Of a stretch of DNA of 64,000 nt, positions 1-9,200 are shown in pieces. Both the position numbers and the translations under genes were made by a program. Each line of letters starts with the position of its first letter. The stretch's first letter is position 1. The notes under the pieces were generated by a model. That model had not been told where the DNA came from. It did no database searches and saw only the letters and a program-made list of their open reading frames with translations. Source of the DNA: an uncultured Prevotella sp. (GTDB lineage: Bacteria > Bacteroidota > Bacteroidia > Bacteroidales > Bacteroidaceae); the NCBI GenBank assembly GCA_927910885.1, contig CAKMOD010000072.1, positions 1-64,000 on the forward strand. Reading direction: 5' to 3'.

Positions 1-577
1 TTCATCCTCCGACACAGAGAACCTTTTCATTTTAACGCATTGAAAAGTTGGCTAGATAAGATACTGAAAATCATTACACAATTTCTTGTAAAAGCTAAAA
101 AATAAAATGGGAAAACACGTGTAAAAGGCAAGCTTACAACCTGCAGTTAATCAATTACTTATAAAGGTGTACAAGAAAGGTGCTTAATTGGACTTCAAAA
201 GGGCGTTAATAAGACCTCTAAAGAGCATCTTTTACAAGCCAATTGGGCGTTAATTGCAAGCTATTTGGGGGTCTTTACAAAATCGATGTATGAAAAATTT
301 GGACATTGCTACCTCTCTTAAGATAGTAAGGATATAAAGACTTACTTATATAGGAATGCTTACCATATTGTGACACATTTTGAAGTCCAATTAAGCACCT
401 TTTCTTGTACACCTTTATAACTAATTGATTAACTGCAGGTTGTAAGCTTGCCTTTTACACGTGTTTTCCCATTTTATTTTTTAGCTTTTACAAGAAATTG
501 TGTAATGATTTTTCAGTATCTTATCTGCCAACTTTCAATGCGTTAAAATGAAAAGGTTCTCTGTGTCGGAGGATGAA
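1..577. repeat. Large inverted repeat, ~200-bp arms
   Basis: Positions 1-200 and 378-577 are reverse complements; p pairs with about 578-p. Only a few single-base differences are visible, for example near 50 and 527, at 159 and 419, and an A-run of three versus four at 176-178. The spacer is 201-377. The left arm begins at the first base of the window, so the repeat may extend further left. Each arm carries the upstream flank of repeat family A plus its first 22-bp unit; the left arm runs on into a complete five-unit array (175-284). No ORF of note is present. The remaining stretch to 685, before the hutI stop codon, shows nothing else recognisable. Confidence 0.93.
175..284 (+). repeat. Family A 22-bp array, copy 1
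   Basis: Five consecutive 22-bp units at 175, 197, 219, 241 and 263. Unit 1 contains AAAGGTGCTTAATTGG, unit 2 AAAAGGGCGTTAATAAG, unit 3 AAAGAGCATCTTTT, unit 4 AATTGGGCGTTAATTG, and unit 5 is the most diverged. Upstream lies the shared flank (ATCATTACA near 73; TTAATCAATTACTTATAAA near 147-165). A second first unit, in reverse, lies at 382-403 in the other arm of the inverted repeat. Confidence 0.9.
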
Positions 578-685
578 TAAATACACAGTCTTAACTATCT
601 TTTTGTTTAATGAATACCTTTGGTTCTTCCATTAAAGCAATACAAACAGTGCTATGCATTTGATGGAAGAGCCCTTTCAATCTAC

Positions 686-1930
686 TTATACATACTCTTC
701 TCCTTGTAGGAAGACTCGTTTTATAATAGGTGTTGTATAAGCGTATGGGACAAATTCAATAGATGGAATTTTATCTGTAATGAAGAAGTTGGCAACTTTT
801 CCACGTGTGATAGAGCCATACTCTTTACTTAACCCCATAGCACATGCTCCATTCAAGGTTGCAGCATTGATCGCTTCTGCTGGCATTAGGCGCATCTTGA
901 TACAGCCAAGAGAAATGATAAACTTCATATCTCCTGATGGGGTAGAGCCTGGGTTATAATCACTTGCAAGGGCGAGTGGCAGTCCTTTGTCTATCATCTT
1001 TCGACCTAAGGCAAAAGGTAAGTTGAGGAAGAAGGAGGTTCCAGGAAGTGCAGTCGGCATAGTTTCGCTATTCTTTAGAATCTCTATCTCTTCTTCAGTC
1101 ATACTCTCTAAGTGGTCAACTGACAGTGCGTTATATTTTACACCAACCTCAACACCACCAGATGATTCCAATTCATCAGCATGAATCTTTGGTCGCATAC
1201 CATATTCTGCACCAGCTTTTAGAATACGTGCGGTCTCTTCTGGTGTGAAGAAGCCTGTATCACAGAAGACATCAATGAACTCAGCAAGTTTTTCTGCACC
1301 CACAGCTGGTATCATTTCGTTGATAATCAAATCAACGTATGCATCTTGTCTTCCTTTATATTCACGTGAAACTGCATGAGCACCGAGGAATGTTGCTACG
1401 ACTTTCAGGCGTGTTGTCTCTTTGATACGACGGATAACACGAAGCATTTTCAATTCGTCTTCTGTATTTAGTCCATAGCCGCTCTTTATCTCCACACAGC
1501 CAGTTCCTTTCCTAATAATCTCATCAACACGCTTCATAGCCTGCTGATAGAGTTCGTCTTCGTTTAATTCATGGAGTCGATCAGCCGAGTTAAGGATACC
1601 ACCACCACGTTTTGCAATTTCCGCATAGCTAAGTCCACGAATTTTATCAACAAACTCTTGTTCTCGGCTACCGGCAAAGACAATGTGGGTATGAGAGTCA
1701 CACCATGAAGGAAGAATAGTTCCTCCTTCTGCATCTACAATCTTCTCGTTTCCAGAAGCTGGTGGACAATTAGTCATCTTACCATAATCAGCAAAGCGTC
1801 CGTCCTCTATAACGAGGTAAGCATCTGACAGCGTGTGAAGTTCTGCCATCTCTTTCCCTTTAAGGCATAGCTTTCCGTCGTGGTCTATACCAGCAAGTAA
1901 ACCGATGTTTTTAATTATTAGTCTTTTCAT
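686..1930 (-). CDS. hutI: Imidazolonepropionase
   Basis: Third enzyme of histidine degradation. It hydrolyses 4-imidazolone-5-propanoate to N-formimino-L-glutamate in the cytoplasm. The 414-residue protein has the usual family length. It shows the amidohydrolase metal motif H80-T-H82, followed by a glycine-rich GGGILNS stretch, KSGYGL near residue 148, and HADE near residue 251, which supplies another metal ligand. It is the last gene of the minus-strand hut cluster, 108 bp downstream of hutH. A strong hairpin with a T-run on the minus strand (1989-2024) separates the two, so hutI may be read at a lower level or from its own promoter. The ATG start gives the standard N-terminal beta-strand MKRLIIKN. 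Confidence 0.95.
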   Translation of the reverse strand: MKRLIIKNIGLLAGIDHDGKLCLKGKEMAELHTLSDAYLVIEDGRFADYGKMTNCPPASGNEKIVDAEGGTILPSWCDSHTHIVFAGSREQEFVDKIRGLSYAEIAKRGGGILNSADRLHELNEDELYQQAMKRVDEIIRKGTGCVEIKSGYGLNTEDELKMLRVIRRIKETTRLKVVATFLGAHAVSREYKGRQDAYVDLIINEMIPAVGAEKLAEFIDVFCDTGFFTPEETARILKAGAEYGMRPKIHADELESSGGVEVGVKYNALSVDHLESMTEEEIEILKNSETMPTALPGTSFFLNLPFALGRKMIDKGLPLALASDYNPGSTPSGDMKFIISLGCIKMRLMPAEAINAATLNGACAMGLSKEYGSITRGKVANFFITDKIPSIEFVPYAYTTPIIKRVFLQGEEYV

Positions 1931-1988
1931 TTCAAGTCTTTTCTCTAATCTATGAAAGTGTGAGGATATAGGATATCAAAAGAAAAGA

Positions 1989-2024
1989 GGTTGTATCAAA
2001 ATTGTAGATAATCTTGATACAACC
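1989..2024 (-). terminator. Terminator after hutH
   Basis: 11-bp perfect stem GGTTGTATCAA/TTGATACAACC (1989-1999 with 2014-2024). It is followed on the minus strand by TCTTTTCTTTT. It sits 15 bp past the hutH stop codon. Confidence 0.8.
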
Positions 2025-2038
2025 CCTTTATGACTTAC

Positions 2039-3520
2039 TTATTTACGCAAGAATTCAACTGACTTGGCAATGTGTGGTGCCATAAACTCGTCTGTGTCGA
2101 TGAAAGGAACGTTCTCACGATAAGCCTTGTGGATAGCTTCTATAGTAGGAGAAGACTTCAATGGGCGACGGAATTCAAGTGCTTGTGCAGCATTGAAGAG
2201 TTCGATAGCAAGTACACGCTCTGTGTTTAATACTACTTGATAGAGCTTTGTTGCAGCGTTGGCACCCATACTAACATGGTCTTCTTGTCCTTGTGAAGAT
2301 GGAATACTATCGACAGATGCAGGTGTACAATAAGTCTTACTCTGGCTAACGATAGATGCTGCTGTGTACTGTGGAATCATAAAACCACTGTTTACACCAG
2401 GCTTAGCCACGAGGAAACTTGGTAGGTTACGAGTACCAGACACGAGCTTATAGATACGACGCTCAGAGATATTACTCAGTTCGCATAGCGCAATAGCAAG
2501 GAAGTCCATTGGCTGTGCGATAGGTTCTCCGTGGAAGTTGCCTGCCGAGATGACAAGGTCTTCATCAGGACAAACTGTTGGATTATCTGTTGCTGCATTC
2601 ACTTCAATGTCTACGACAGACTTAACGTATGCAATCGTGTCCTTTGATGCACCATGTACCTGTGGCATACAACGGAATGAATAAGGGTCTTGTACGTTGA
2701 CCTTAGGCTGTTTGATAAGCTCACTACCTTCTAATAGTTCTCTTATTCGTGCTGCAGTGTCAATCTGTCCCTTGTGATGACGAACAGCGTGAACAGCATG
2801 TGTGAATGGTTCAATACGTCCGTCGTATGCTTCAAGAGACATTGTACCAATGATATCAGCCCACTCGCTCAATCGTTCACTTTGCAGGAGTGCCCATACA
2901 GCAAAGGCATTCATGTTCTGTGTACCATTGAGTAGAGCAAGTCCTTCCTTTGAAACGAGTTCTATGATGTCCCATTCCATCTTCTTTAGGATGTCATCAC
3001 CTGAGTAGATGTCGCCATTGTATTCAACTTCACCCATACCAATAAGTGGCAAACAAAGGTGAGCCAAAGGAACGAGGTCGCCTGATGCGCCGAGCGAACC
3101 TTGCATATATACAATAGGATAGATGTCGTTGTTGAAGAAATCTATCAGTCGCTCGACAGTCTTCAGCTGGCAAGCAGAATAGCCGTAGCTGAGTGACTGA
3201 ATCTTGAGCAGCAACATTATCTTTACAATCTCATTGGGAACGCGATCGCCCACACCACAAGCATGAGACATTACAAGGTTCTTCTGCAATTGTGAAAGGC
3301 TGTCCTTGTCAATAGATATCTTACAGAGAGAGCCGAAACCAGTTGTCACACCATAGATAGGTGTTTCTGACTCTTTAATCTTATTATCGAGATACTCTCT
3401 ACAACGGATAATGCGTTGACGTGCATCTTCAGAAAGTTCAAGTTTTGTGCCGTTCTTGATTATCTCACCAATCTGCTCAATAGACAGATGTTCGGCACTA
3501 ATCTGATGAATTTTGTTCAT
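2039..3520 (-). CDS. hutH: Histidine ammonia-lyase
   Basis: Eliminates ammonia from L-histidine to give trans-urocanate, the first step of histidine use. At 493 residues it has normal length. The Ala145-Ser146-Gly147 triad within GSLGASGDLVPLAHL cyclises to the MIO electrophile in this family. The conserved YGVTTGFG tyrosine loop is at residues 56-63. GNFHGEP and the SSQGQEDHVSMG stretch complete the active site. It lies 33 bp downstream of hutU in the same direction, which suggests a shared transcript, and it is followed by a terminator-like hairpin. The ATG start fits the family N-terminus. Confidence 0.97.
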   Translation of the reverse strand: MNKIHQISAEHLSIEQIGEIIKNGTKLELSEDARQRIIRCREYLDNKIKESETPIYGVTTGFGSLCKISIDKDSLSQLQKNLVMSHACGVGDRVPNEIVKIMLLLKIQSLSYGYSACQLKTVERLIDFFNNDIYPIVYMQGSLGASGDLVPLAHLCLPLIGMGEVEYNGDIYSGDDILKKMEWDIIELVSKEGLALLNGTQNMNAFAVWALLQSERLSEWADIIGTMSLEAYDGRIEPFTHAVHAVRHHKGQIDTAARIRELLEGSELIKQPKVNVQDPYSFRCMPQVHGASKDTIAYVKSVVDIEVNAATDNPTVCPDEDLVISAGNFHGEPIAQPMDFLAIALCELSNISERRIYKLVSGTRNLPSFLVAKPGVNSGFMIPQYTAASIVSQSKTYCTPASVDSIPSSQGQEDHVSMGANAATKLYQVVLNTERVLAIELFNAAQALEFRRPLKSSPTIEAIHKAYRENVPFIDTDEFMAPHIAKSVEFLRK

Positions 3521-3553
3521 AGTTTTACGGATTAGTATAATAGATTTAATTGA

Positions 3554-5563
3554 TTAAAAAGCAGTGTTGATAACGTCATCATCAACGAAGTTAGGGAGTG
3601 TAACACACAGTCCCGGTGTACGTTCCATCTCTCTACGTATGGCATCAATAGAACCCGTGTTGCGTGCCCAACTACGACGTGCAATACCATTGTTGACATC
3701 CCAAAGAAGCATCTGACAGATGTGGCGGTCGGAGTCTTCGCTACCATCAATCACCATACCGAAGCCACCATTGATAACTTCTCCCCAGCCAACACCGCCA
3801 CCATTGTGGATAGATACCCATGTTGCACCACGGAAAGAGTCGCCGATAACATTCTGTACAGCCATGTCAGCGCAGAACTGTGAGCCATCATATATATTAG
3901 AAGTCTCACGGAAAGGAGAGTCTGTTCCCGACACATCATGGTGATCACGCCCCAGAACGATAGGTCGAGAGATATCTCCCCTACGTATTGCTTCATTGAA
4001 AGCCAAGGCAATCTTGGTGCGTCCTTCTGAGTCTGCATAAAGAATACGAGCCTGTGAACCAACAACCAAATGATTCTTTCCTGCCTCTTTAATCCAATGG
4101 ATATTGTCATCAAGCTGGCCGATAATATCTGGAGTTGCAGTCTTACGTATTTCCTCTAAGACCTCTGTTGCAATGCGGTCGGATATTTCCAAATCCTTAG
4201 GGTCACCAGAAGAGCAAACCCAACGGAATGGTCCAAAGCCATAATCGAAGAACATTGGTCCCATAATATCTTGTACATAAGAAGGATAACGGAACTTGCC
4301 ATCAGCCTTCATGATGTCCGCTCCCGCACGACTTGACTCTAAAAGGAAAGCATTACCATAGTCGAAAAAGTACATACCCTTATCTGTCAACTTATTGATA
4401 GCTGCTACTTGGCGACGTAAAGACTCCTGAACTTTTTCTTTGAATAGCTCTGGCTCTTCTGCCATCATACGCTTAGACTCTTCCAAAGAAAGACCTACAG
4501 GGTAATAACCACCAGCCCATGGGTTATGGAGTGAGGTTTGGTCACTTCCTAAGTCAACGTGAATGTCTTCTGCTGCTAAGCGTTCCCAAAGGTCAACAAC
4601 ATTACCAACATAAGCCATAGAGACTGTACGTTTTTCCTCAACAGCCTTCAATGCTGCAGGGATAAGTTCGTCAAGTGAGGTGTGCAACTCGTCAACCCAG
4701 CCTTGGTCATAACGCTTCTGTGCTGCCAATGGATTGATTTCTGCTGTAATACTTACTACACCAGCAATGTTACCAGCCTTAGGTTGAGCACCAGACATAC
4801 CTCCTAAGCCAGAAGTAATGAAGAGCATACCTTTTATACTGGTCTCTCCAGCCTTCAATCGTTTGCGCGCTGCATTTAGAACGGTGATAGTTGTACCATG
4901 AACGATACCTTGTGGACCGATATACATATAGGAACCTGCAGTCATCTGTCCATACTGACTTACACCCAAGGCATTGTCTCGTTCCCAATCGTCAGGCTTA
5001 GAATAGTTAGGTATTACCATACCATTCGTTACTACTACACGTGGAGCATTCTTATGAGAAGGGAAGAGTCCGAGTGGATGACCAGAATACATCACCAATG
5101 TTTGTTCATCGGTCATCTCGCTCAAATACTTCATTACCAATCGATATTGTGCCCAATTCTGGAATACAGCACCATTACCACCGTATGTAATAAGTTCATG
5201 AGGATGCTGTGCAACAGCCTTGTCAAGGTTGTTCTGAATCATCATCATGATTGCTGCTGCCTGTTTTGAATTATGAGGATATTCGTCGATTGGGCGAGCA
5301 TACATCTCGTATGTTGGGCGGAAACGGTACATATAAATACGACCATATTGACGTAATTCCTCTGCAAACTCTGGTGCTAATGTCTCATGGAACTTCTTTG
5401 GGAAGTAACGTAAAGCATTGCGTAGCGCAAGTTTCTTCTCTTCTTGTGTGAGAATGTCCTTACGTTTTGGCGCGTGATTGATAGAAGGGTCGTATGCTTG
5501 TGGCTCAGGTAAAGTGTCAGCTATACCTGTGCGAATGTCTTTAATAAATTCTTCTTTTGTCAT
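3554..5563 (-). CDS. hutU: Urocanate hydratase, long form
   Basis: Adds water to urocanate to form 4-imidazolone-5-propanoate, using tightly bound NAD+ as an electrophile. Recognised from the YGGNGAVFQNWAQYRL stretch, the NAD-binding ITSGLGGMSGAQPKAG segment, and the C-terminal WVSIHNGGGVGWGEVINGG motif. At 669 residues it is about 110 longer than the ~556-residue proteobacterial enzyme and close to the animal UROC1 size. The upstream gap to ftcD (5564-5811) holds a perfect 9-bp hairpin at 5690-5712 and no ORF. The start at 5563 gives MTKEEFIKDIRTG. Confidence 0.96.
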   Translation of the reverse strand: MTKEEFIKDIRTGIADTLPEPQAYDPSINHAPKRKDILTQEEKKLALRNALRYFPKKFHETLAPEFAEELRQYGRIYMYRFRPTYEMYARPIDEYPHNSKQAAAIMMMIQNNLDKAVAQHPHELITYGGNGAVFQNWAQYRLVMKYLSEMTDEQTLVMYSGHPLGLFPSHKNAPRVVVTNGMVIPNYSKPDDWERDNALGVSQYGQMTAGSYMYIGPQGIVHGTTITVLNAARKRLKAGETSIKGMLFITSGLGGMSGAQPKAGNIAGVVSITAEINPLAAQKRYDQGWVDELHTSLDELIPAALKAVEEKRTVSMAYVGNVVDLWERLAAEDIHVDLGSDQTSLHNPWAGGYYPVGLSLEESKRMMAEEPELFKEKVQESLRRQVAAINKLTDKGMYFFDYGNAFLLESSRAGADIMKADGKFRYPSYVQDIMGPMFFDYGFGPFRWVCSSGDPKDLEISDRIATEVLEEIRKTATPDIIGQLDDNIHWIKEAGKNHLVVGSQARILYADSEGRTKIALAFNEAIRRGDISRPIVLGRDHHDVSGTDSPFRETSNIYDGSQFCADMAVQNVIGDSFRGATWVSIHNGGGVGWGEVINGGFGMVIDGSEDSDRHICQMLLWDVNNGIARRSWARNTGSIDAIRREMERTPGLCVTLPNFVDDDVINTAF

Positions 5564-5689
5564 AGTTACTTAATAGATTTATTTTGGGTTGTAGTTATTT
5601 GATTTGCTTTCAAGCGTAAAGTGAAATTGTTAAAGCATATAGCTGTTTAGCTATCATTATATATCTATTATCTTAGAGATAGTTTAATC

Positions 5690-5712
5690 GGGCAGGCAAG
5701 GTATGCCTGCCC
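5690..5712 (-). promoter_or_regulatory. Perfect hairpin between ftcD and hutU
   Basis: GGGCAGGCA / TGCCTGCCC, nine base pairs closed by a five-base loop, in the 248-bp ftcD-hutU gap. There is no T-run after it on the minus strand, so it looks more like an mRNA-processing or stability hairpin than a simple terminator. The rest of the gap is AT-rich with no ORF. Confidence 0.5.
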
Positions 5713-5811
5713 TCACTATTGATATATCATTAATCTCGTTAATAGATAGCTAAAGTGTTGTATATCTCATTGTTTATAAGTAGTATATCTCTTATAAGGT
5801 GAAGAAATACA

Positions 5812-7515
5812 TTATAGCTTAGCCTCAACTATCTTCATAATCTCTACCTCTGCTTCATTAGCTTTTGCAATCAGTTCGTTTGCCTCGGCAACTAAACGTT
5901 CTGCAGTTTCTTTATCTTTTAAGCCAGAAGCATTAATCTTCACGTTCAAACCAGCACCGAGTACAGCAGCACGAGCAGCCAATACACCAACACCAGCGTC
6001 TGAAACACTGTTAGGATTACCTTCTTCAGCCATTGCACGGCAAAGTTCAAACACCTTGTATGAAGCCTTCATCGTGTGCAAAGGAACTTCTGTTGCGAAA
6101 AGTGTTGCTTCTTGTATTGCCTGAGAACGTGCAGCCTTTTCTTCATCAGTACCCTTAGGAAGACCGAAGGCAGACATGATGCGATTGAAAGCTTCTGTAT
6201 CTTCATCAACGAGTACCATTAGTTCAGCTTGTATTGCCTGACCTTTTTCAGCCCAATTGCTGAACTCTTCCCAGCGTGCATCCCATCCTGCCTTATGGCT
6301 GGAAAGATTGGCAACCATCGTGCCTAAGGCAGCACCTAAAGCTCCCATATAAGCAGAGATCGTACCGCCTCCAGGTGCTGGAGATTCACGTGAAGTCTCA
6401 TTAGCAAACTCTTTGACAGTCAAATCAATGAGTTTTAGAGTCTTATCGGCATCTTCCAACAGATATTCAATCACCTTTTCACGTGGATTAAATGGCTTCA
6501 AGTCGTCTAAGCCCATTGACATAATGGCAATCTTGATGATGTCTTCTTCTGGAATACCTGTTGAACGTTGCTGCTTCTTTAGGAAATAAGTTCCAGCTTC
6601 AAGGAGTGTCCGTTTAGGAATAAGACCTACTATTTCAGTACCAGTCACGCGTATTCCTCGGTTCTGTGCACAGCGACAAACCTCATCAAAGGCAATGTGG
6701 AGGGGTGTGATATTGATGTCAGTTATATTCATTGACACCTGTGCTATTCCATATTCATCAATGAACCAGCCGATAGCCTTTGTAGCTTTTAACGTACCCG
6801 GTTGCATGATGACCTCGCCCTTTTCGTTCTTCATTGGCTTACCCACAGGCGAACCACCTTCACGCATTGGACGCCCCTTTTCTCTTACATCAAATGCTAT
6901 TGCATTGGCACGACGTGTAGAGGTTGTGTTGAGGTTGAAGTTTGTTGCAATCAAGAAGTCGCGTGCACCGACAGCTGTACAGCCTGTTCGTGCTAATTGT
7001 TCATCCCATTCACGTGCACCATAATCAGGTGCCTCTGCTGCTTCTGACATACGCTGTGGAAGTCCTTCATACTCTCCCTTACGGCAAATAGCAAGATTCT
7101 TACGTTCAGGAGTCTTGGCAGCAGCTTCATAGCAGTAGCAAGGAACCTGTAACTCATTAGCGATTCGCTCAGCTAGCTGACGTGCCAATGCTGCACATTC
7201 CTCCAAAGTGATGCCAGCCACAGGGATAAGAGGGCAAACATCCGTTGCACCCATACGAGGGTGAGCACCATGATGCTGTCGCATATCAATAAGCTGTGTT
7301 GCCTTTTTTACGCAGCGGAAAGCAGCCTCAACAACTACTGATGGCTCACCAACGAAGGTTACAACCGTGCGATTAGTTGCTTCTCCTGGGTCAACATCCA
7401 GTAATTTAACACCTTTAACGCGTTCTACTTCATCAGTAATCTGTTTGATTACATCTTTGTTTCGTCCTTCACTAAAATTAGGAACACACTCGATGATTTG
7501 TTTTTCTCGTGCCAT
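5812..7515 (-). CDS. ftcD: Glutamate formimidoyltransferase / formimino-THF cyclodeaminase fusion
   Basis: Bifunctional enzyme. The N-terminal domain (about 1-300) moves the formimino group from N-formiminoglutamate to tetrahydrofolate, releasing glutamate. The C-terminal domain (about 365-567) deaminates 5-formimino-THF to 5,10-methenyl-THF. The start IECVPNFSEGRN and the HHGAHPRMGATDVCPLIPV segment identify the transferase; SPAPGGGTISAYMGALGAAL identifies the cyclodeaminase. At 567 residues it matches the fused animal FTCD type, and it removes the need for HutG or HutF here. It links histidine use to the one-carbon pool, as does fhs at 45905. Confidence 0.95.
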   Translation of the reverse strand: MAREKQIIECVPNFSEGRNKDVIKQITDEVERVKGVKLLDVDPGEATNRTVVTFVGEPSVVVEAAFRCVKKATQLIDMRQHHGAHPRMGATDVCPLIPVAGITLEECAALARQLAERIANELQVPCYCYEAAAKTPERKNLAICRKGEYEGLPQRMSEAAEAPDYGAREWDEQLARTGCTAVGARDFLIATNFNLNTTSTRRANAIAFDVREKGRPMREGGSPVGKPMKNEKGEVIMQPGTLKATKAIGWFIDEYGIAQVSMNITDINITPLHIAFDEVCRCAQNRGIRVTGTEIVGLIPKRTLLEAGTYFLKKQQRSTGIPEEDIIKIAIMSMGLDDLKPFNPREKVIEYLLEDADKTLKLIDLTVKEFANETSRESPAPGGGTISAYMGALGAALGTMVANLSSHKAGWDARWEEFSNWAEKGQAIQAELMVLVDEDTEAFNRIMSAFGLPKGTDEEKAARSQAIQEATLFATEVPLHTMKASYKVFELCRAMAEEGNPNSVSDAGVGVLAARAAVLGAGLNVKINASGLKDKETAERLVAEANELIAKANEAEVEIMKIVEAKL

Positions 7516-7781
7516 ATATAATTAATATAGATTTAAACAATGATTGTTTAGGGTTTCGAGTGTAAAAATACAAATTAGTTTTTGTAAATCAAAACTTTTA
7601 ATGCAAAACTATTTAAACAAACTTTAGATACCATCATTTGACAAAGTAATGGAAGATAATCGTATTAGAAATAGGTTTATAAAAACAGTTGTTAGACATA
7701 AAAATAGGAGAGATTAGAAGGTGAAAAATGGTTTTTTCTAAAATATAGAGTGATAAAAAGCCATTATATAATAAGGTACAC

Positions 7782-7823
7782 AGAGCGATTCTATGTTTCT
7801 TGCTGAAAGCTTAGAATCGCTCT
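7782..7823. terminator. 12-bp perfect stem-loop upstream of ftcD
   Basis: AGAGCGATTCTA (7782-7793) pairs with TAGAATCGCTCT (7812-7823) over an 18-base loop. No strong T-run follows on either strand. Its role is unclear: terminator of the SDR transcript or a regulatory hairpin. Confidence 0.45.
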
Positions 7824-7912
7824 ATGCGATATTTCTTAAAACTTTAAACGTATGTAGTAAACTTTATTACTCCAAAACTCCTGAATGCTATTTTGTCCGA
7901 TTTTTCACATAT

Positions 7913-8022
7913 TGTTTTTGAAAGACCACCAAATGGCTTGCTACTAACGCCCAATTGGCTTGCAAAAGATGCCCTTTTGAGGTCTTACTAACGCCCTTTT
8001 GAAGCCTTACTAAGCACCTTTT
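7913..8022 (-). repeat. Family A 22-bp array, copy 2
   Basis: On the minus strand, units start at 8022, 8000, 7978, 7956 and 7934, each exactly 22 bp. Unit 1 contains AAAAGGTGCTTAGTAAG, unit 2 AAAAGGGCGTTAGTAAG, unit 3 AAAAGGGCATCTTTTGC, unit 4 AATTGGGCGTTAGTAGC. The upstream flank GTTATCAAACAGTTGC lies just above 8030. Confidence 0.9.
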
Positions 8023-8254
8023 AAAATCCCCCCTTTGCAACTGTTTGATAACAAAACAACTTACGTGTGTGTTAAAATAACTTGCTCTTAAGCTATTTTC
8101 CCACCTTTTCTTTGGTTGTTTTGTCAATATATTTCTTTCCTTTTTGGTATAAATCTCACACGGAGCAACAGAGGTTCCGACGTTGTACGGAGCAAAGGAG
8201 TATAACTGCAATGTTTATTGGAAGACAACAAAAGAGTTATTCTTTTAGCCTAAA

Positions 8255-8962
8255 CTATCGTCCTTCGTCAACGATAGGGTATAGTTCTACGAACTCCCCT
8301 TGGTGCTTTTTACCATCATTGATGACCTCTGTTATTTTCTCACTGACAACATCAATCGAGTGAGAACCAGGTCCTGTATAATGATTATTTAAGTCGGTTG
8401 TTGTAGCACCAGGGTGAATATTGAAAATCTCAACAGGTATATTGTTCTTTTCAAACTCCATAGCCATAATGCTGGTCATTGCATTCTGTGCTGCTTTACT
8501 GGCTACGTAAGCCATCGGGTGCCAGTAAGGACTCACTTCAGATGGTACGGTTATGTTCACAATTCGTCCTTTGTTTGCAGAGAGTAATGGGATAAGAGCC
8601 TTTGTCAAGCAGAATGTTCCGACGTAGTTTACCTGTACTGTATCTGTCACATCTTGTAACTCTGATTCGTAACTTGGAACTTCCATATCACCAGGAATAC
8701 CTGCATTGTTAACCAACAGTTCTAAGTCATAATACTTCTCTTTTACTTCTTTTGCTGTTTCCTCCAAAGAAGCATTGTCAGAGAGATTAACATATTGCCA
8801 GTCAATCACGTCAACACCCTCAGCTCTCAATGATTTCATCGCTTCTTCGGCACGCTCACTATTGCGCGCACCAACAATTACCTGCCAGCCACTTTTGCCT
8901 AAAAACTTACAGATGCCATAGCCAATACCTTTGTTAGCACCTGTTACCAATACTTTTGCCAT
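8255..8962 (-). CDS. SDR family NAD(P)-dependent oxidoreductase
   Basis: Classical short-chain dehydrogenase of 235 residues. Visible features are the Rossmann nucleotide motif TGANKGIG at residues 7-14, NNAG at 85-88, and the catalytic Tyr152-x3-Lys156 in AYVASKAA. The substrate cannot be deduced. The N-terminal motif favours NADP(H) carbonyl-reductase-like members. It is the first minus-strand gene upstream of the hut cluster, but 739 bp and a repeat array separate it from ftcD, so a shared operon is doubtful. Its own promoter element (GCAAAGATA on the plus strand, 9001) lies about 40 bp upstream of the ATG. Confidence 0.85.
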   Translation of the reverse strand: MAKVLVTGANKGIGYGICKFLGKSGWQVIVGARNSERAEEAMKSLRAEGVDVIDWQYVNLSDNASLEETAKEVKEKYYDLELLVNNAGIPGDMEVPSYESELQDVTDTVQVNYVGTFCLTKALIPLLSANKGRIVNITVPSEVSPYWHPMAYVASKAAQNAMTSIMAMEFEKNNIPVEIFNIHPGATTTDLNNHYTGPGSHSIDVVSEKITEVINDGKKHQGEFVELYPIVDEGR

Positions 8963-9000
8963 ATTTATTTTTTATGTTTATCAGTGTGATACTTTTATAT

Positions 9001-9009
9001 GCAAAGATA
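9001..9009 (-). promoter_or_regulatory. -7 promoter element for the SDR gene
   Basis: The minus-strand reading is TATCTTTGC, an exact match to the Bacteroidota -7 consensus, 39-47 bp upstream of the SDR ATG. Confidence 0.7.
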
Positions 9010-9150
9010 CATTATTTTGTTGAGAGAATTATCTTTAATGTTGATATATAATTACATAAAAGAGCTTATTCTGTATATAATTACAATGTGTGTGTTCCTT
9101 GCTTTGGTCATCATATAGCTTTATCTCTTTCTTATACAGTTTTTTTTACG

Positions 9151-9159
9151 TACCTTTGC
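9151..9159 (+). promoter_or_regulatory. -7 promoter element for the PCMD lipoprotein
   Basis: TACCTTTGC fits TAnnTTTGC; it lies 42 bp upstream of the ATG at 9201. Confidence 0.65.
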
Positions 9160-9200
9160 AGTGATAATTCGTCTATTTTTAATATTAATAGTATAATCTA

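Larger units (their letters stand above)
7516..8254. other. Long gene-free gap with hairpin and family A copy 2
   Basis: A 739-bp same-strand gap. It holds a hairpin at 7782-7823, the family A array at 7913-8022, and the family A flank up to about 8130. A 107-codon reading frame across 7888-8211 on the minus strand is an artefact of the repeat, with no family resemblance. Near 8160-8200 the word ACGGAGCAA occurs twice, 27 bp apart. Confidence 0.7.

Noticed and set aside
3751..5451. Several 66-123 codon ORFs antisense or out of frame in hutU
   Set aside because: Shadows of a strongly conserved coding region.
8160..8200. Repeated ACGGAGCAA words as a third tandem family
   Set aside because: Only two imperfect copies, 27 bp apart; no periodicity.
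7888..8211. 107-codon minus-strand ORF across family A copy 2
   Set aside because: It runs through the 22-bp repeat array, has no family resemblance, and other copies do not keep the frame.
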